Of a stretch of 64,000 nucleotides of DNA, positions 12,039 through 23,700 are shown one piece after another. Within the stretch, counting starts at the first letter, position 1. Every line of letters starts with the position of its first letter. Source of the DNA: Pilatotrama ljubarskyi (Eukaryota > Basidiomycota > Agaricomycetes > Polyporales > Polyporaceae). The position numbers and the translations under genes are program-made. Where the stretch lies: NCBI GenBank assembly GCA_022385805.1, contig MU277721.1:62001-126000 (forward strand), given 5' to 3'. The notes beneath the pieces are model-generated. The model searched no databases. It saw only the letters and a program-made list of their open reading frames with translations, and was not told the origin of the DNA.

Positions 12039-14336
12039 TCAGTGCGGCGCGGGACATTCGGCGAGCCGGCGGTGCCAGTGGTCGAACGCGGTGAGGATGC
12101 CGGCGTAGTGCGCGAGCGCGGCCGCGACGACGAAGAAATGGAAGATCTGGTGCGATGCGAGGAAGTAGTCGAACGTCCCCGGCGAGAAGCGCTCCGGGAT
12201 GCGGTTCGCGCTAGAGTTCACCAGCCAGGTACCCGACCCGAGGAGAGAGATCGCCGCAAGGTTTGTTCCGCGGGAATGAGGAGGAGATTGAAAATTGAGA
12301 GATCAGGGACGAGCGAAGACAAGACGGGACCGTCGGCGGCAGCACGGACAGCGGCGCAGAGATCGACCACGCGCAGCATGTAAGTTCGGGTCGGAAGTCG
12401 AGCATCATGAAAGTATAGGCAGCAGATTGGACGCTCTCAGTCAGCGACGGAACGAGAACGAGATAGAAGGCAGACGACACGCACTACAGCAGAGCACCGA
12501 CGAGGTACATCGCGCCGGAGGCGAGCAGCCACCCGAAGCCCATCTCGTAGCACAGCGTGTAGAAGCCGTGTGCGACGAGGCCGTGCAGGGTGGGTATGAT
12601 CCCGCTCAAGCCCAGCAGGATGAACACCTTCGTTCGGGCACCGCGGTGTGTCGGCTTACGGTACTCCGGATTCAGAACGATGTATGATGCACCTGAAGGA
12701 TGAGAAGCACATGTAACGTATGAGCGTGCATGTCATATGAACGCAAACATTGAGGAAGTGGGAGAGAACCACGAATGGGCGCATCAAACCTAAAGGGCAG
12801 CATCCACAAGCATAGGGGACGACCAGGGGGCAGTGAACTCACCAATACCAGCGATGGTGATGCCGCTCAGGTAAAACGCCTGGTAATGAGGGTCGCAGAA
12901 GAATCCGTAGTAGATGCATGGGAAAAACGACCCGACGATCAGGACTGGGAGGCGTATAATCAGCTCGTTACGCTGGTGGCGTAGTTTCGAGGACGCGTGC
13001 ATACCGACGATGCCTGCGTAGTCCAGCGCATTGCAGCGGCCGGCCATCTACGGAGGACAGTGAGCCGCAGAATCGAAACGGGGAGGCTGCCGTGAGGGAC
13101 GCACCGCCTCAGAATGTGAACTGAACGTGTGGTAGAACGCGCTCGAGAAGAGGCAGAACACCGCGGCGCAGAGGAACACCATGAACACGGCCATGTCCGC
13201 CCATGTGGTCGACTCGTAATGCGTGAAGTACACGGCCGGGAAGCTGAACAGCAGCACGCCGAAGAGCAGCGCCCCTCCGAGATGGCTGTGTATGTTGACT
13301 GAGCGTCCCGGTGAGCGTTATATTATGAAGGGATATGATATCGAACTTACCCGTCTCATTATGCAAGTCTGTTATCGCCCGAGGCTATCAGCGAACCTCT
13401 CCTCCTCGGCGAAGTCGCGCCAGGAAGTATACAAAGTACGTACATCCAAACACGGAAGCAGCACAGTCGCGCCAAGATGCGGTCGCCCTGAGTTGAGGAA
13501 GACATCAATAACCGCACCCGTATAGACCGAAGCGTGATTGAGAGATATGCATGGGAGGCAATCGCCCATGTTCTGCATTGAAATACGGCCTGAAAATGGA
13601 CTGACCAAGTCTCGTGGTTTGGTTTCATACAAAACTATAGAGGGAAGAGGGCTGCATGAAGCATGTATGTTACCCGGCGAGTAGCCACACTAAGCGGCAT
13701 ATTGGATGTGAGCTAGCCCCGTAAACGGGCTGTCAACAGGCATCCAGTTCAGGCTATCTCCAACCTATTAGGAGAGGAACGCGGAGCAATGCCTTTGTTA
13801 CCGAGACTACGCGTTCCTATCACCAACAGCAGCATCGTATGGCACTTAAAAGCCCGTGCGTGCGCCGCACTTACTCTCAATGTGCTGCCGGCGTCGGTCA
13901 ACCACGCAGGCTTTGGCATATGCTCGTCGCAGAGGACGTCGCACACCACCTCCTGAGATGCACGCCTCGTAACTATATGTTTTCCGGGCCAGACGTACCT
14001 TCTATACCCGGTCAAGATATACTCATTATCCTTCTGCCAGTCCGGAATCTCTAACCAAGTCAACGTCTTCTTCAACGCCTCCTCGGCTTTCGCGGGCCCA
14101 TTCACGACGTCCCGGACAAACGTAGACGGAGGCCCATTGGGGTCCTTCACATCCTTCGCCTGGAGAATCGACCAGTCAGTACGCCATTAATCCATCTTGA
14201 CGGGCGGACTGCGCGCACGCGACGAGCGCCTCACGCTCTCCGAAGTCGCGGCGCGCGTATACGCGTCTCGGCTACAAGATGCACTCACGGGGTTATCTGG
14301 TTGCACCTTCCTCGACCGCAGTCCCTTCTCGTGCAT
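12039..14336 (-). CDS. ADIPOR/Izh-type (PAQR) seven-helix membrane protein
   Basis: Nine exons (complement of 14289-14336, 13999-14159, 13444-13487, 13351-13368, 13105-13298, 13005-13047, 12843-12944, 12485-12692, 12039-12210) give 329 residues. Motifs run in family order: TLTWLEIPDWQKDN, EYILTGYRR, SWRDCAASVFGYLHNETVN, IHSHLGGALLF, SAFYHT, NALDYAGIV, GSFFPCIYYGFFC, and ASHQIFHFFVVAAALAHY near the end. The three His positions expected to bind zinc (SAFYHT and HQIFH) are present. Fungal Izh proteins link membrane sterol or lipid sensing with zinc homeostasis; ADIPORs have ceramidase activity. Exon 4 is an 18-nt microexon, supported because it restores LHNETV. Introns of 511, 274 and 150 nt are long for this window. 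Confidence 0.9.
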
Positions 14337-15260
14337 GTCTACGAGTCTATGCGTCTAGCAAGATGGTGGTGGTTGCAGAAAGAGTCAGAGCATGACGCTT
14401 CCCCAATGATTCTTCCGAGTCCGTCACGATGGCGGGCCGGGCAAAGCTGGGGACACATAGGCGCCCATATACTGACTGGGAAAATCACGTGTCGCACCAT
14501 GCTAAATGGGCGCTTACACGGTACGCGTGTTCAGTGACGTCACGCGCGCTGTGATCAACACGGGCCGCGTCTGATCACTGTGGAGAGTAAAAGTGCGGAG
14601 GGGACTGTCGGATTGTGTATATCATTCGATAGCAGGTCGACTAGTAGGAGCGATACACATCTACAATGGAGTCCAGAGCTATAGGATGCGTATGCTATAC
14701 GAGCGCGATGGTGCGGCGGGACAAAGCGAGGGAGGTGATATGACATGACACATCGGCGCGCTTGAGCAAAGTAAGGTATGCAGCAAGCAAGCCCCCAAAG
14801 GCGGAGAGAGAATCGGGTGGGTGGGTGGATGGGTGGGTGGATGGTGGGGTGGTAGACTGAGCACGGAGCAGAGAGATGAAAAGAGAACTTGAAGCAACGA
14901 GACGGAAAGGGAACTTGAAACGGAACCATGGGGGTGGCCATTGGCGCATGCGGATGCAAAGAAACAAATATGCAACATGAAGATGAAGTTGGATTGTGGG
15001 GGAGATGGTTGCGTGGTGGTATGAGAGATGCCAGGATAGATGCGGAATAAATAAGAATACAACGCGCTTAGGCGTCGAGCGTTGGAGGTCCTTCAGACCG
15101 AGGCGTGTCGAGATGGCGGTTATCGCGTGTCATCGCTGATGGTGCCTTGCGTAACGTGTTGATCGTTGGTAGGCATCGAGGGATCCGTGCGGCGATAATG
15201 TTCGGGGAAGATATGCACAGCAGAGAAGGGAGGGTAAGATATGACGATGGGAGGGCGCAT
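14337..15260. other. Intergenic, upstream of the ADIPOR gene
   Basis: About 920 bases between the 3' end of the KEN-motif gene and the ADIPOR start, both on the minus strand. The T-rich minus-strand frames (14555-15062) look like compositional artefacts. The one clear element is the G-rich short tandem repeat listed separately. Confidence 0.5.
14813..14855. repeat. G-rich short tandem repeat (GGGT/GGAT units)
   Basis: Roughly 43 bases of GGGT and GGAT units (gtgggtggatgggtgggtgg in part). Four or more closely spaced G-triplets make it a possible G-quadruplex on the plus strand. It lies about 480 bp upstream of the ADIPOR start. Confidence 0.75.
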
Positions 15261-16414
15261 TCAAAACGCAGCGTCGGAAAAGCGCTCAACACTGGAACCG
15301 CGCGTGGATGCATAGCGCTTCGCAGCCGGCGAGGGCGACGAGAAGGTGAACGCAGAGTAGATGCGCTTGCGTTCGGGAGTGGAGAACACGCCGGCAGCAG
15401 TGGTAGCCCTGGTAGACGAGGCGTCGTCCGACTGCGAGGTCGGAGGAGTCGCGGGACGTGAAGCGTCCGCCTCGGAGGTGGCAGGCGTAGTTGCCTACAA
15501 GCCGCAGCGTGAGACCAGCACATATACGTCACGAGACTTAGACATACCTTGGAGGAGCTATCGCTCTCAGTGGTCGTAGCCCGAGCGGGCACAACCTCAT
15601 CCTTCGGGGAGGGGATATCGTGCGCCTCCGAAATATCAGCCAAAGGGAGGACAGTCAAGTCCTTGCACTTCGAGTCAATGACTGCCTGGTCAACAGACTC
15701 AGTCTCCTCGGTCACGCGAGGAAGAGAAGGCTCGCGGTGGACACGCGCGGAGCTGGACGCCCGCTTCGTCGAGGGGCGCTTGGTCTTCTTCTCTGAGCCA
15801 CCGCGTGTCTTAGCCGGCTTCTTCGTAGCCTTCTCCGCCAGAGGCTTGAGGCGCTTTGTCGGAGAGCTCGGCTGGGTCTTCATGGTGAGGGCAGTCTTGC
15901 GCTTCTTGCCAGAAGGCTGGTCGGCACTGACGCGCGAGCCGGTCAAAGGGTCGATGTTCTCCTTGTCCGGAGCGAACACGAGAAGCGGTCCGGGAGGTGG
16001 TGCGAGAACATACGTAGCGGAGGAATTTTCCTTCCTATCAATCGTTGCAGTCGCAATAACCTCGGGCTCGTCCTTAAAGACGATGAAGCTGCGAGTGGAG
16101 GTAGCCATGGGTGTCGGTGGACGGATAGGCTGGAATGTGGCGGTTTGGTTCGGGTTTGATGTGACGGGTAGCTTGAGACGTCGACGAACGACCTCGGGAG
16201 TTGTGCTGTGGTAATAGGAGTGTGCGCTGAGCTTGGAAGGCGCTGCGAAGAGCGGTGACGAGAGGTTTCTCGGGGAGAGGTCGTCGTCGACGTCGATGGT
16301 TGAAGGTGAACGCGTGAAGTTCAACATGCCTCGCGTGCCGGGCTTTAGGGACGCGTTTAAAACTCCGCCTGGGGTGCAGGCGCCCATGCGCGCCTGTGTT
16401 CCGCGGGTGCTCAT
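15261..16414 (-). CDS. Basic disordered protein with two KEN motifs
   Basis: Two exons (complement of 15548-16414 and 15261-15494) joined across a 53-nt intron give 366 residues. I do not recognise a named family. The N-terminal half is Ser/Thr/Pro-rich. RKEN ends at residue ~130 and DKENIDPLTG starts at ~150. A strongly basic Lys/Arg/Ser stretch follows (~168-225), and the C-terminal exon contains SAFTFSSPSPAAKRY. KEN boxes are recognition signals for the anaphase-promoting complex, so cell-cycle degradation is possible; basic tracts suggest a nuclear protein. Both are inference. The alternative reading through the intron gives an implausible Arg/Pro-rich tail and is rejected. Confidence 0.75.
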
Positions 16415-17066
16415 TTACGTCGCGGCTCGGAGGACAAAGGCCTTTCGTGCTATGCTATGGTTCGCTCGAAATGGTTTACGATGGCTGAGGTGGTTTGAAC
16501 CTGGCTTGGAGCGCATTGACCTCTGGACGTCACCCGGCGCTTGGTCAACACAGTATGTCAAGGCACTACAGAGGCATTGCATCTCTTTCAGGTACGTGCC
16601 CCGCCTATGCTTTGATCTAACATTGGAATAAAAGGAGGGAATAGAATTTGACTAGATACATAGATGCAGTATAGCATCAGCTTTGGCTCATGCTGAAGAG
16701 ACAATAGGCGGATCGGCAGCTCGCGAGTGACAGACAACATGAAGTGTGCGAGTACCCTGGCTTTGGCAAGTACCTCATTCTTCCAGGCGCATATTAGCCA
16801 CATATTTCCTTATATCCGTGGCCTCCGGTTCTGTGTCGATGCTTGAAATCCGAGTGTAGCGTTCGTAGACGCCCGTTGTTCTTGGACACCTTCCTTTCTA
16901 GTCTGCAGGTGCAGTCGCCGCCTCAAATGACCGCCATGCTTCGAAGGCCAGTCGCAGGCTCGCACCTTCCCCTCAGCCACCACTACCTACCTTCCCTCCT
17001 CCGCTTGTTTGAACTCTCTCCTGTGCTATCTTCGTTGAGCATCTTCCGTTTTATTCGACGACTAGA
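16415..17066. promoter_or_regulatory. Divergent intergenic region, KEN-motif gene / ALY gene
   Basis: 652 bases between two outward-facing start codons. No protein-like frame was found. It presumably carries both promoters; pyrimidine-rich plus-strand tracts lie just upstream of the ALY start (16990-17060). Confidence 0.45.
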
Positions 17067-18519
17067 ATGGCTCCTACGAACGTCAACAGAGCGCAGAAGC
17101 CCTACAGCGTCGGTCTCTGACTCTTCGAGAGGCTCGAAACAGACCTGACGCCACCCACCACTAGCGACCGGCTGCCCGCCCAAGAGGCTCAGAGGGCCAA
17201 TGGCTTCACGATAAGGCTCCTGGAGTCCCTCGCGCGGTGCAAGCGACTGAAACTGCTCGTCCGGCTGGAGGGGTAATGAACACGAGGATCATTGTCTCGA
17301 ATCTGCACTACGAAGTCACGCCCAAAGACCTCACGGTACGTGTCCATCTACGCTGAGCTGTCCCAACACTGGCTGCAGATTTGGGTGAAACGCGTCTGGC
17401 GCATCGCGATGAACCCATGCATATCAGCTATGTCTGAGATTCCTTTCTCAGCAACCCCCTCCTGCAGGTTGGTTGCAGTGGCGACGATGACTCCTTGGTT
17501 TGGCCGCTCAGCTTCCACGCGCCATATACTCGTCTGCAGAGCGACGCTCGTCAACGCAGCCGCAGATTGTGGGGCATACAACGTTTTCTCGCCCCACTGC
17601 CCCATAGTGCACCTCGAGAAGCCCCTGTCTATCCACAGGCGCACTGCTGCGAGGCACGCAAGCGCGCACTTCCGGCGTGTGCTCTTACGTCTCCTTGACG
17701 CAATTGACTTTGATTACTGTCAACAAGTTTGAGTAGTGGCCCCTGTTTGCTACTCTGCCGTTCTTTCTCTCACTGCTTCTAGAACGAGCGCTGATACGTC
17801 CTACAGCAAATCTTTGGACAAATTGGCACGCTAGTTCGTGAACCACAGATCAGGGTACGAAGCTCCGCATGCACCGAATCCGGCTGAGAAACGAGAAACC
17901 GATCCGACTTCTTTCCGTTGGCTTTCACATTTGGCCTCCAGTACGACCGCAGCGGTCGGTCTACGGGCGTCGCTGTCATCACCTTTGAAACGCCTGCCGA
18001 GGCGACAAGGGCAAAGAAACAGTTCGATGGTATCTTGGCTAAGAGTGAGTCCATGGCTTAGCTTGCTCTCAATGGTCACTTATGCCGTTCGTTTTCACCA
18101 GATCAACCGATGTCAATAGCTTACGACACTTCGCCGCCCATCCCGAAAGGGCCCCGTCGAGCTACAAGCGCGCCTTCGCTCCTCAATCGTATTGAGAAGC
18201 CTCCGCTCCTCGAACGCTTGAGTCAAAATGAAACAAAGCCGAAGCAGACTTCTGCACAGTATGTCTCTGCTCCCGTTGCCCTCGGTAAAGCACTCTCTGA
18301 TGTTCGCGTAGCCAAGGAGGTGTCGGTCCCGTACGTACGAAGGCACGAGGTGGCGCAGCAGGAGTGCGTGGTGGACGCAAGGCTCCTGCTAAGCCGAAGA
18401 CGGCGGAGGATCTGGACAAGGAGCTTGACGCGTTCATGAAGGACGAGATCACCGCGACGCCGTCGCAGCCTGCAAATGCTGGTCCCGCTGCAACCGAGGG
18501 TGATGTGGAGATGGCTTGA
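17067..18519 (+). CDS. YRA1: ALY/REF (Yra1/THO complex subunit 4-like) mRNA export factor
   Basis: Six exons (17067-17108, 17165-17335, 17807-17854, 17942-18044, 18102-18258, 18312-18519) give 242 residues. The N-terminal part has GQWLHDKAPG, as in the REF-N region. The RRM follows (TRIIVSNLHYEVTPKDL, QIFGQIGTLVREPQI, STGVAVITFETPAEA), and then an Arg/Gly-containing segment. The C-terminal UAP56-binding motif is KTAEDLDKELDAFMKDE. ALY/REF couples spliced mRNA to the Mex67 export receptor through UAP56/Sub2 in the nucleus. Intron 2 is 471 nt and splits RNP-proximal sequence of the RRM. Intron 1 uses a GTCGGT donor, so the short first exon is less certain than the rest. Confidence 0.88.
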
Positions 18520-19120
18520 GCTTGTCAATCTTCCTGCTGCCCGGACTCTCTTTTTTTGTATCGTACGTCTGAGTCTCAGCTCCGTGCACAGAGTTCCGTT
18601 GATTGTTACATACTCTAGCGTAGCCTAGCCAGGCTGTATATATTATCGAGCCTCTCAAGGCCCGCTTCATGCGTTACCAGACATCAGTTGCCATTATATG
18701 GGGACATCTATCTACTCACGGCCGTCCGGGGCTGTATCAAGTTGCGCACCCATGCTCGCGATGAGCGCTTCTTGTTCGTTGAGCCTGCATCCTCGACGAG
18801 TGCGCATTCTCTTCCACCTGTAGCAACTTGAAATTCGGGCGCAGCGTGGCAAGCGGAGGACCGTCCTTCATCATGTGCTTTGAAAAAACTCCGAGGTTGT
18901 ACCTGCTGATAGCGCTTCGCAGTCAGTCACGGCGCCCGTTCGCCCTCCTAACGGCGCGCTCAAATTTGTGCGCAACAGTCGTCTGTCCATTTTGCAGGAC
19001 CGGGGATGATCTCGTGCCCTGTATGCCACCTGGCTCGTCATGATCGCGGACGACTGCGGGGTATATAACATCCAGAGGCCGACTTCTGCGGGACACGCTT
19101 GCGAGCTCGCTCTGTCCGGT
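18520..19120. other. Intergenic, no feature recognised
   Basis: 600 bases between the ALY stop and the carboxylesterase start. A T-rich run near 18550 may belong to the ALY 3' end. Nothing else could be identified. Confidence 0.45.
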
Positions 19121-21515
19121 ATGCAGTTGGGTCCCTCTTTCGCGCAGCTTGCAGTGGCTGCCGCATCTTTGGCTGCGCCTCTGATCTGTGCGGCTGGTGC
19201 ACCATCCCCGGCATCCCTTCGCAGCGATATCTCATTACTGTACAACAATGACCTGGATCGTATGTTGTCTTCCGTTCTTCCGTTCTCAGGATATCTACTG
19301 ACGTATACATTGTGATCTAAAGTGACGACTGCACCAACCCATCGCAGCGTACTGCTGCTCTCCTCACCACACCTCCACAAAGACGCCGCGGACGCCTGCA
19401 CCGAGCTCGGGGAGACCCTCCTGCCAGTCAACAAAACGTTCTTCAAAAACGACTTGGTTCCACTGCTTCGTTATCAAGTCTTTCAACGCAACTTCCCTGC
19501 CAATCAACAATTCTGGGTAGCTAACGAAGGGCGGACTTGCCAAGTGGTCAACACTCAGGGAGTGGTCAGCTCGTCCTTGACGTGCCTGCGGGCTCTGCCT
19601 GCCTTATGCTCTCAGAGCGCTGGCTTTCATGTGGGTGCCGCGCCGAAGACCTCTCTGACCGTCCATTCCCAGGACTTGGCCATCACTGGGTAAGTGTTCT
19701 CCGATATGATGTCGGCCCAATCACAATTTACTGAAGGATGGACAGCTTCCGCGACCAGACGTCTTTCAGGTTCTTTGGGATACCCTACGCGAATCCGCCC
19801 GTGAGGTTCGGATACCCGACTGCCTACACCGGGAACAAGACTATCGACGCGCGGAGCTTCGGCCCGCAATGTGTCCAGGCGGGCAGCAGTTCCAGCAGCG
19901 AGGACTGTCACTTCCTCAACATCTGGACGCCGTTCGTCCCCTCGCCGAACAGTCGTACCCCTCTTAAGGCGGTCATGTTCTGGATCCACGGAGGAGCCTT
20001 CACCGGGGGGACAGGCAGCGACCCCACGTTCGACGGGGGCAGCCTCGCCTCACGCGGCGACGTCGTCGTCGTCACCATCAACTACCGTCTCTCGACGCTC
20101 GGCTTCCTCGCGCTCGCGGACGGAAAGACGAATGGGAACTTCGGGCTCGCAGACCAGATCGCCGCATTGGACTGGGTGCGCGCGCATATTGACGCGTTCG
20201 GCGGGGACAAGGACCGCATCACGATCTTTGGCCAGTCGGCGGGCGCGGCCTCGGTACGTGCTCTTATGGGCTCCCCGAGAGCAATCGGCAAGTACGCTGC
20301 AGCGCTGCCGATGAGCAATCTCGCCGGTGCGAACTATGCGACGACGTACTCGCTGTACTACACGATACCGCAGGAGGTGTCGTTGGTCGCGAATCCAATC
20401 TTGGCTGCAGTGGGATGTAATGCCGCAGGCACTGACGCTTTGGCGTGCATGCGGACGATTGACCCTCATACCTTGGTAAACTTGCCTACAGTTGCCAGGT
20501 AACGCGAGATTATATGCGCTGCTCCTGCAGTTTTCGCTTATGCTCGACCTTAGGTTCGTCGTGGTCGATGGCACGTACGTCACATCGAAACAACTCCCGG
20601 TCGATGGGTCGGGTCCCGTAGCGAAAGTGCACACAATGATGGGATTCATGCGCGATGACGGCGCAGCCTTCATTGGATATCCAGTCAGTCTCTGTTACCT
20701 CTATTCGTTCGCCATGCGGGGACTCTCACACCGTGTACTCAGAGAGACGGAAACCTCACCGCAGGCTTGCTTGGGGCATCCCTGAACACCACAGTAGCCA
20801 ACAATCCTCTCTTCCCTGAGCCGTCGGGTCCAAATGCGACGCTGAATGTATTCAATGTCACTGCTCGCGTCACGACCGACGTCGAGTTCCGCTGCCTGGA
20901 CCAGGCGACTGCTTTTTCCGGCGTCTCGCATAACCTCTTCAAGAGCGTGTGGTTCTACGAGTTCAACCGAAGCTACCAAACGCCGGGATTCGATCCCAAC
21001 GTGAGCTTTCATCTGCATCTCTTTGAGACGATTCCCTGCTCACCTTCACGTACTAGTTTCCCACTTGCGAGGCGCCCATCACGCCGCAGCATCCTCTCGG
21101 TGACACGTCTCAAGAATACTTCAAGTCAGTCTCCGCCTATGGTGACGCCGCAATGTCCTCGGACTGACGATCAAACAGGTGCCACTCGGGCGAGCTCTAC
21201 TACGTCTTCGGCACTCTCCCCGCGAATCGACCTTACCGCGACGACCAAGACCTGCCCTTCATGCAGCGCATGGTTGACGTGTGGTCATCCTTCGCGCGCA
21301 CGTTCAATCCGAACCCGGATCCGGGCTTTCTCGCCGCCCGTGGATTCACGAGTACCGCGCAGCATCTGGCGCACGAGAGCAAGTGGGAGCCTGTGACGAA
21401 GGCGAACCTGCATAAGACGCCGGTGCGAGAGCTTCAGTGGGACAGCTTCATGATGCCGTTCGGATCGCAGGAACAGTGTCAATTCCTGGGATTCCCCCTT
21501 ACGTTCTATGGATAG
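19121..21515 (+). CDS. Secreted type-B carboxylesterase/lipase
   Basis: Seven exons (19121-19259, 19323-19689, 19746-20498, 20554-20683, 20743-21000, 21057-21124, 21179-21515) give 683 residues. A signal peptide covers about residues 1-25 (LAVAAASLAAPLICAAGA). The core has FRFFGIPYANPPVRF, EDCHFLNIWTP, WIHGGAFTGG as oxyanion-hole region and ITIFGQSAGAASV with the nucleophile Ser333. CHSGELYYVFG supplies the catalytic His574. This is the CES/lipase alpha/beta-hydrolase architecture with the extra N-terminal ~150 residues usual in mushroom members. It should hydrolyse extracellular esters; the substrate is unclear. Two introns use GTCAGT donors. The second splice acceptor (after 19745) could instead lie seven bases upstream without changing frame logic much. 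Confidence 0.9.
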
Positions 21516-23700
21516 CAGCCCTAGGGAGGAGCAGCTAAAATTCACCGGAACTCTCGTATGCGTCGGAGATCTCTTGTGTCGACGGGAGGATGATCTACGG
21601 AGATATAGGGGGTACCAACTTTCTGATTGTCGGCTGTCGGTCGTCTCTTGAAGGTTCTGGGACACAACTATGCGATGATTGCCAACGGTTACCGGTCAAC
21701 TTGCATGTACATGTACGCACCTTCTGGTGGTCGAACCTCCCCAGCGACGTGGAACACCGGTCACACCACCATTTAACAGACTGCCAAGATGAGGGTATCC
21801 CAAGCATACAACAAGCAATATTGATATAGTGGTATAACAATGAAGTTGGATGAGGTTCTGTTCGAGTACACCGTACGTGCCGCTTGGACGATGAGCCTTG
21901 CGAGCGTAAAATCCATGGTTACGATCAGCAGCGACTGATCCGTCGCCGCAGCTGAACCTCGCGTCGGACATCCGTGCATACGGAGGGGTTGTAACTGGGA
22001 CGCGGGTTACTGTGCCGATATCCTCAGGCAGGACTTACCGCGGGGGAAATCGGGGCTACCCTCCGCGACCTGGCTACTGTGGAACTCTAGCGTTCCTCTT
22101 TGAAGTTGGCAGTACGGTCATGGCACAGGCGGGCTGTAAGGATTGTCCTGCTACCACGGGCTGGAGATGTTCGCTATCCTAAGTGGTTGAGACTCTTCCG
22201 CGGATGCGGCTACCCCCAGCAGACCTTCACACCTGAAAAGGAGATTTGGTGCGAGTACTCGACATCCGATGGTTGCTTCTAGAGGGATACTCACCATCGG
22301 ACTATAACAGGTCTCTATAGAGTCCTCTACATGCCCACGCGTATCAGCGCGCTTGCACGGAAAGGCGCCAGTATACACGCACCCAGGTTGTTGCGTTGAA
22401 AGCTTGCATGTACAAGCAACGAAGGATGTATCGTCGGAACAGATGATTCCTCCAGCGTCGCCACGTGAGTCCCCGGCAGAGGATAGCTGCTATAGTGCAC
22501 GCATCGAAGTGGCAACAATTTGGCCTCGAGTTCCACATCGAGGAGACGATACGTGAGTCGGCCAGATGGATATGAACACCGTGAAAACCGCGCTTCTCAT
22601 GCGCGATACATTCGTCCAGTACGCGGCGCGCCGTGGCGCGTGCCGTGCCAGCCGAAGTCCCACACCTGTCGTTACCCACAGACACAACGCTCTGACGCGA
22701 ACGTACTGCACAGCTGGACACCGCCAAGCCAACCCCAGCATAGTCCGCCGCAAAGGACAGACGGCGTTACCATTCGCACCTGAGGTTAGTACACGCAGCG
22801 CCACGAACCGCGCCGGTACGGCGGGGGCCTGACGAGGGTCCGGGCACTAGGCACGCGTTCCTGCCTGCTGCCGTCTGTTCGATCGTTTCTGTTCTGTCAG
22901 ATAGAGGCATGATCAGCTGGCAGATATCAAGACGGTTTCGGGCACCTCGGCGGGTTGGAATGCCCCGAAGGTGATCCTAAGGTGCTCGAAGCGCGCGGAT
23001 ATGAGAGTCTATCTCGAACTGTACCGCGCAGGGGGGCATGCGGAGGTACATGAGTGCATACAAGACTTCCATGCATGTGGTAGGGCGGTCATTGATCCAC
23101 GATTAGAGCAATTCTCTGAAGATAGACTCACCTGAACCGTCCTCGTGGATCACCCGGGAGATGGACCGTGTTGAGCTTCTGAGGGGGTCGATATCTCTGA
23201 TTGATATCGGCCGAAGCTGCTTGTTATTGGCGCAAGAAACGATGCACTATGGAACAGTGTCCCTTCCTAAATTACCTGCGTGTCCGTGTGCTACGCCAAG
23301 GCAAGACGCAGAGAGACACAGTTGTGGGCTCTGTGCGAGACGGCAGAGGACGGCGCACCGCCACCACGTGGAGCTGCCAGATCGAGCAGTAGATTTGCAT
23401 CTGGTTCGGCTATCCCGGGGTGCTCGGGAGGCCCCCGATTGGCTCCGTCTGCTTGGCTCCAGATCCTGGCGTGCGATTGGCTGTCGGGTAGCCGGGAAGG
23501 CCGATTGGATTTCGCACGGGTGTCTAGCCACCTTAGCGCGCGTCGCGGGTGAGAGATCGTTGCGAGCTGTCCGCTCGCTCGTCCTCCTCCTCGTCCCTTT
23601 ATCATCCTTTTTCCATGCGCACACCTACCTCTTTCTCTCCTTCCGACACGCCTCCCTTTTACTTGCAGCCCCTTGTCCTCCCTGACGACAAGACAGCGCC
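21516..23700. other. Intergenic 2.2-kb region with a repeat copy
   Basis: Between the esterase stop and the P450 no. 2 start. It contains the minus-strand copy of the dispersed repeat (21739-21880). Other frames (22344-22832, 23161-23719) overlap on both strands without recognisable domains. No gene is supported. Confidence 0.45.
21739..21880 (-). repeat. Dispersed repeat, copy 1 (inverted relative to copy 2)
   Basis: Read on the minus strand, this closely resembles 26975-27116 on the plus strand, at roughly four bases in five by eye. A fully shared core is ATACCACTATATCAATATTG, followed shortly by TATGCTTGGGATACCCTCAT. The two copies face each other across the P450 no. 2 gene. Confidence 0.8.
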
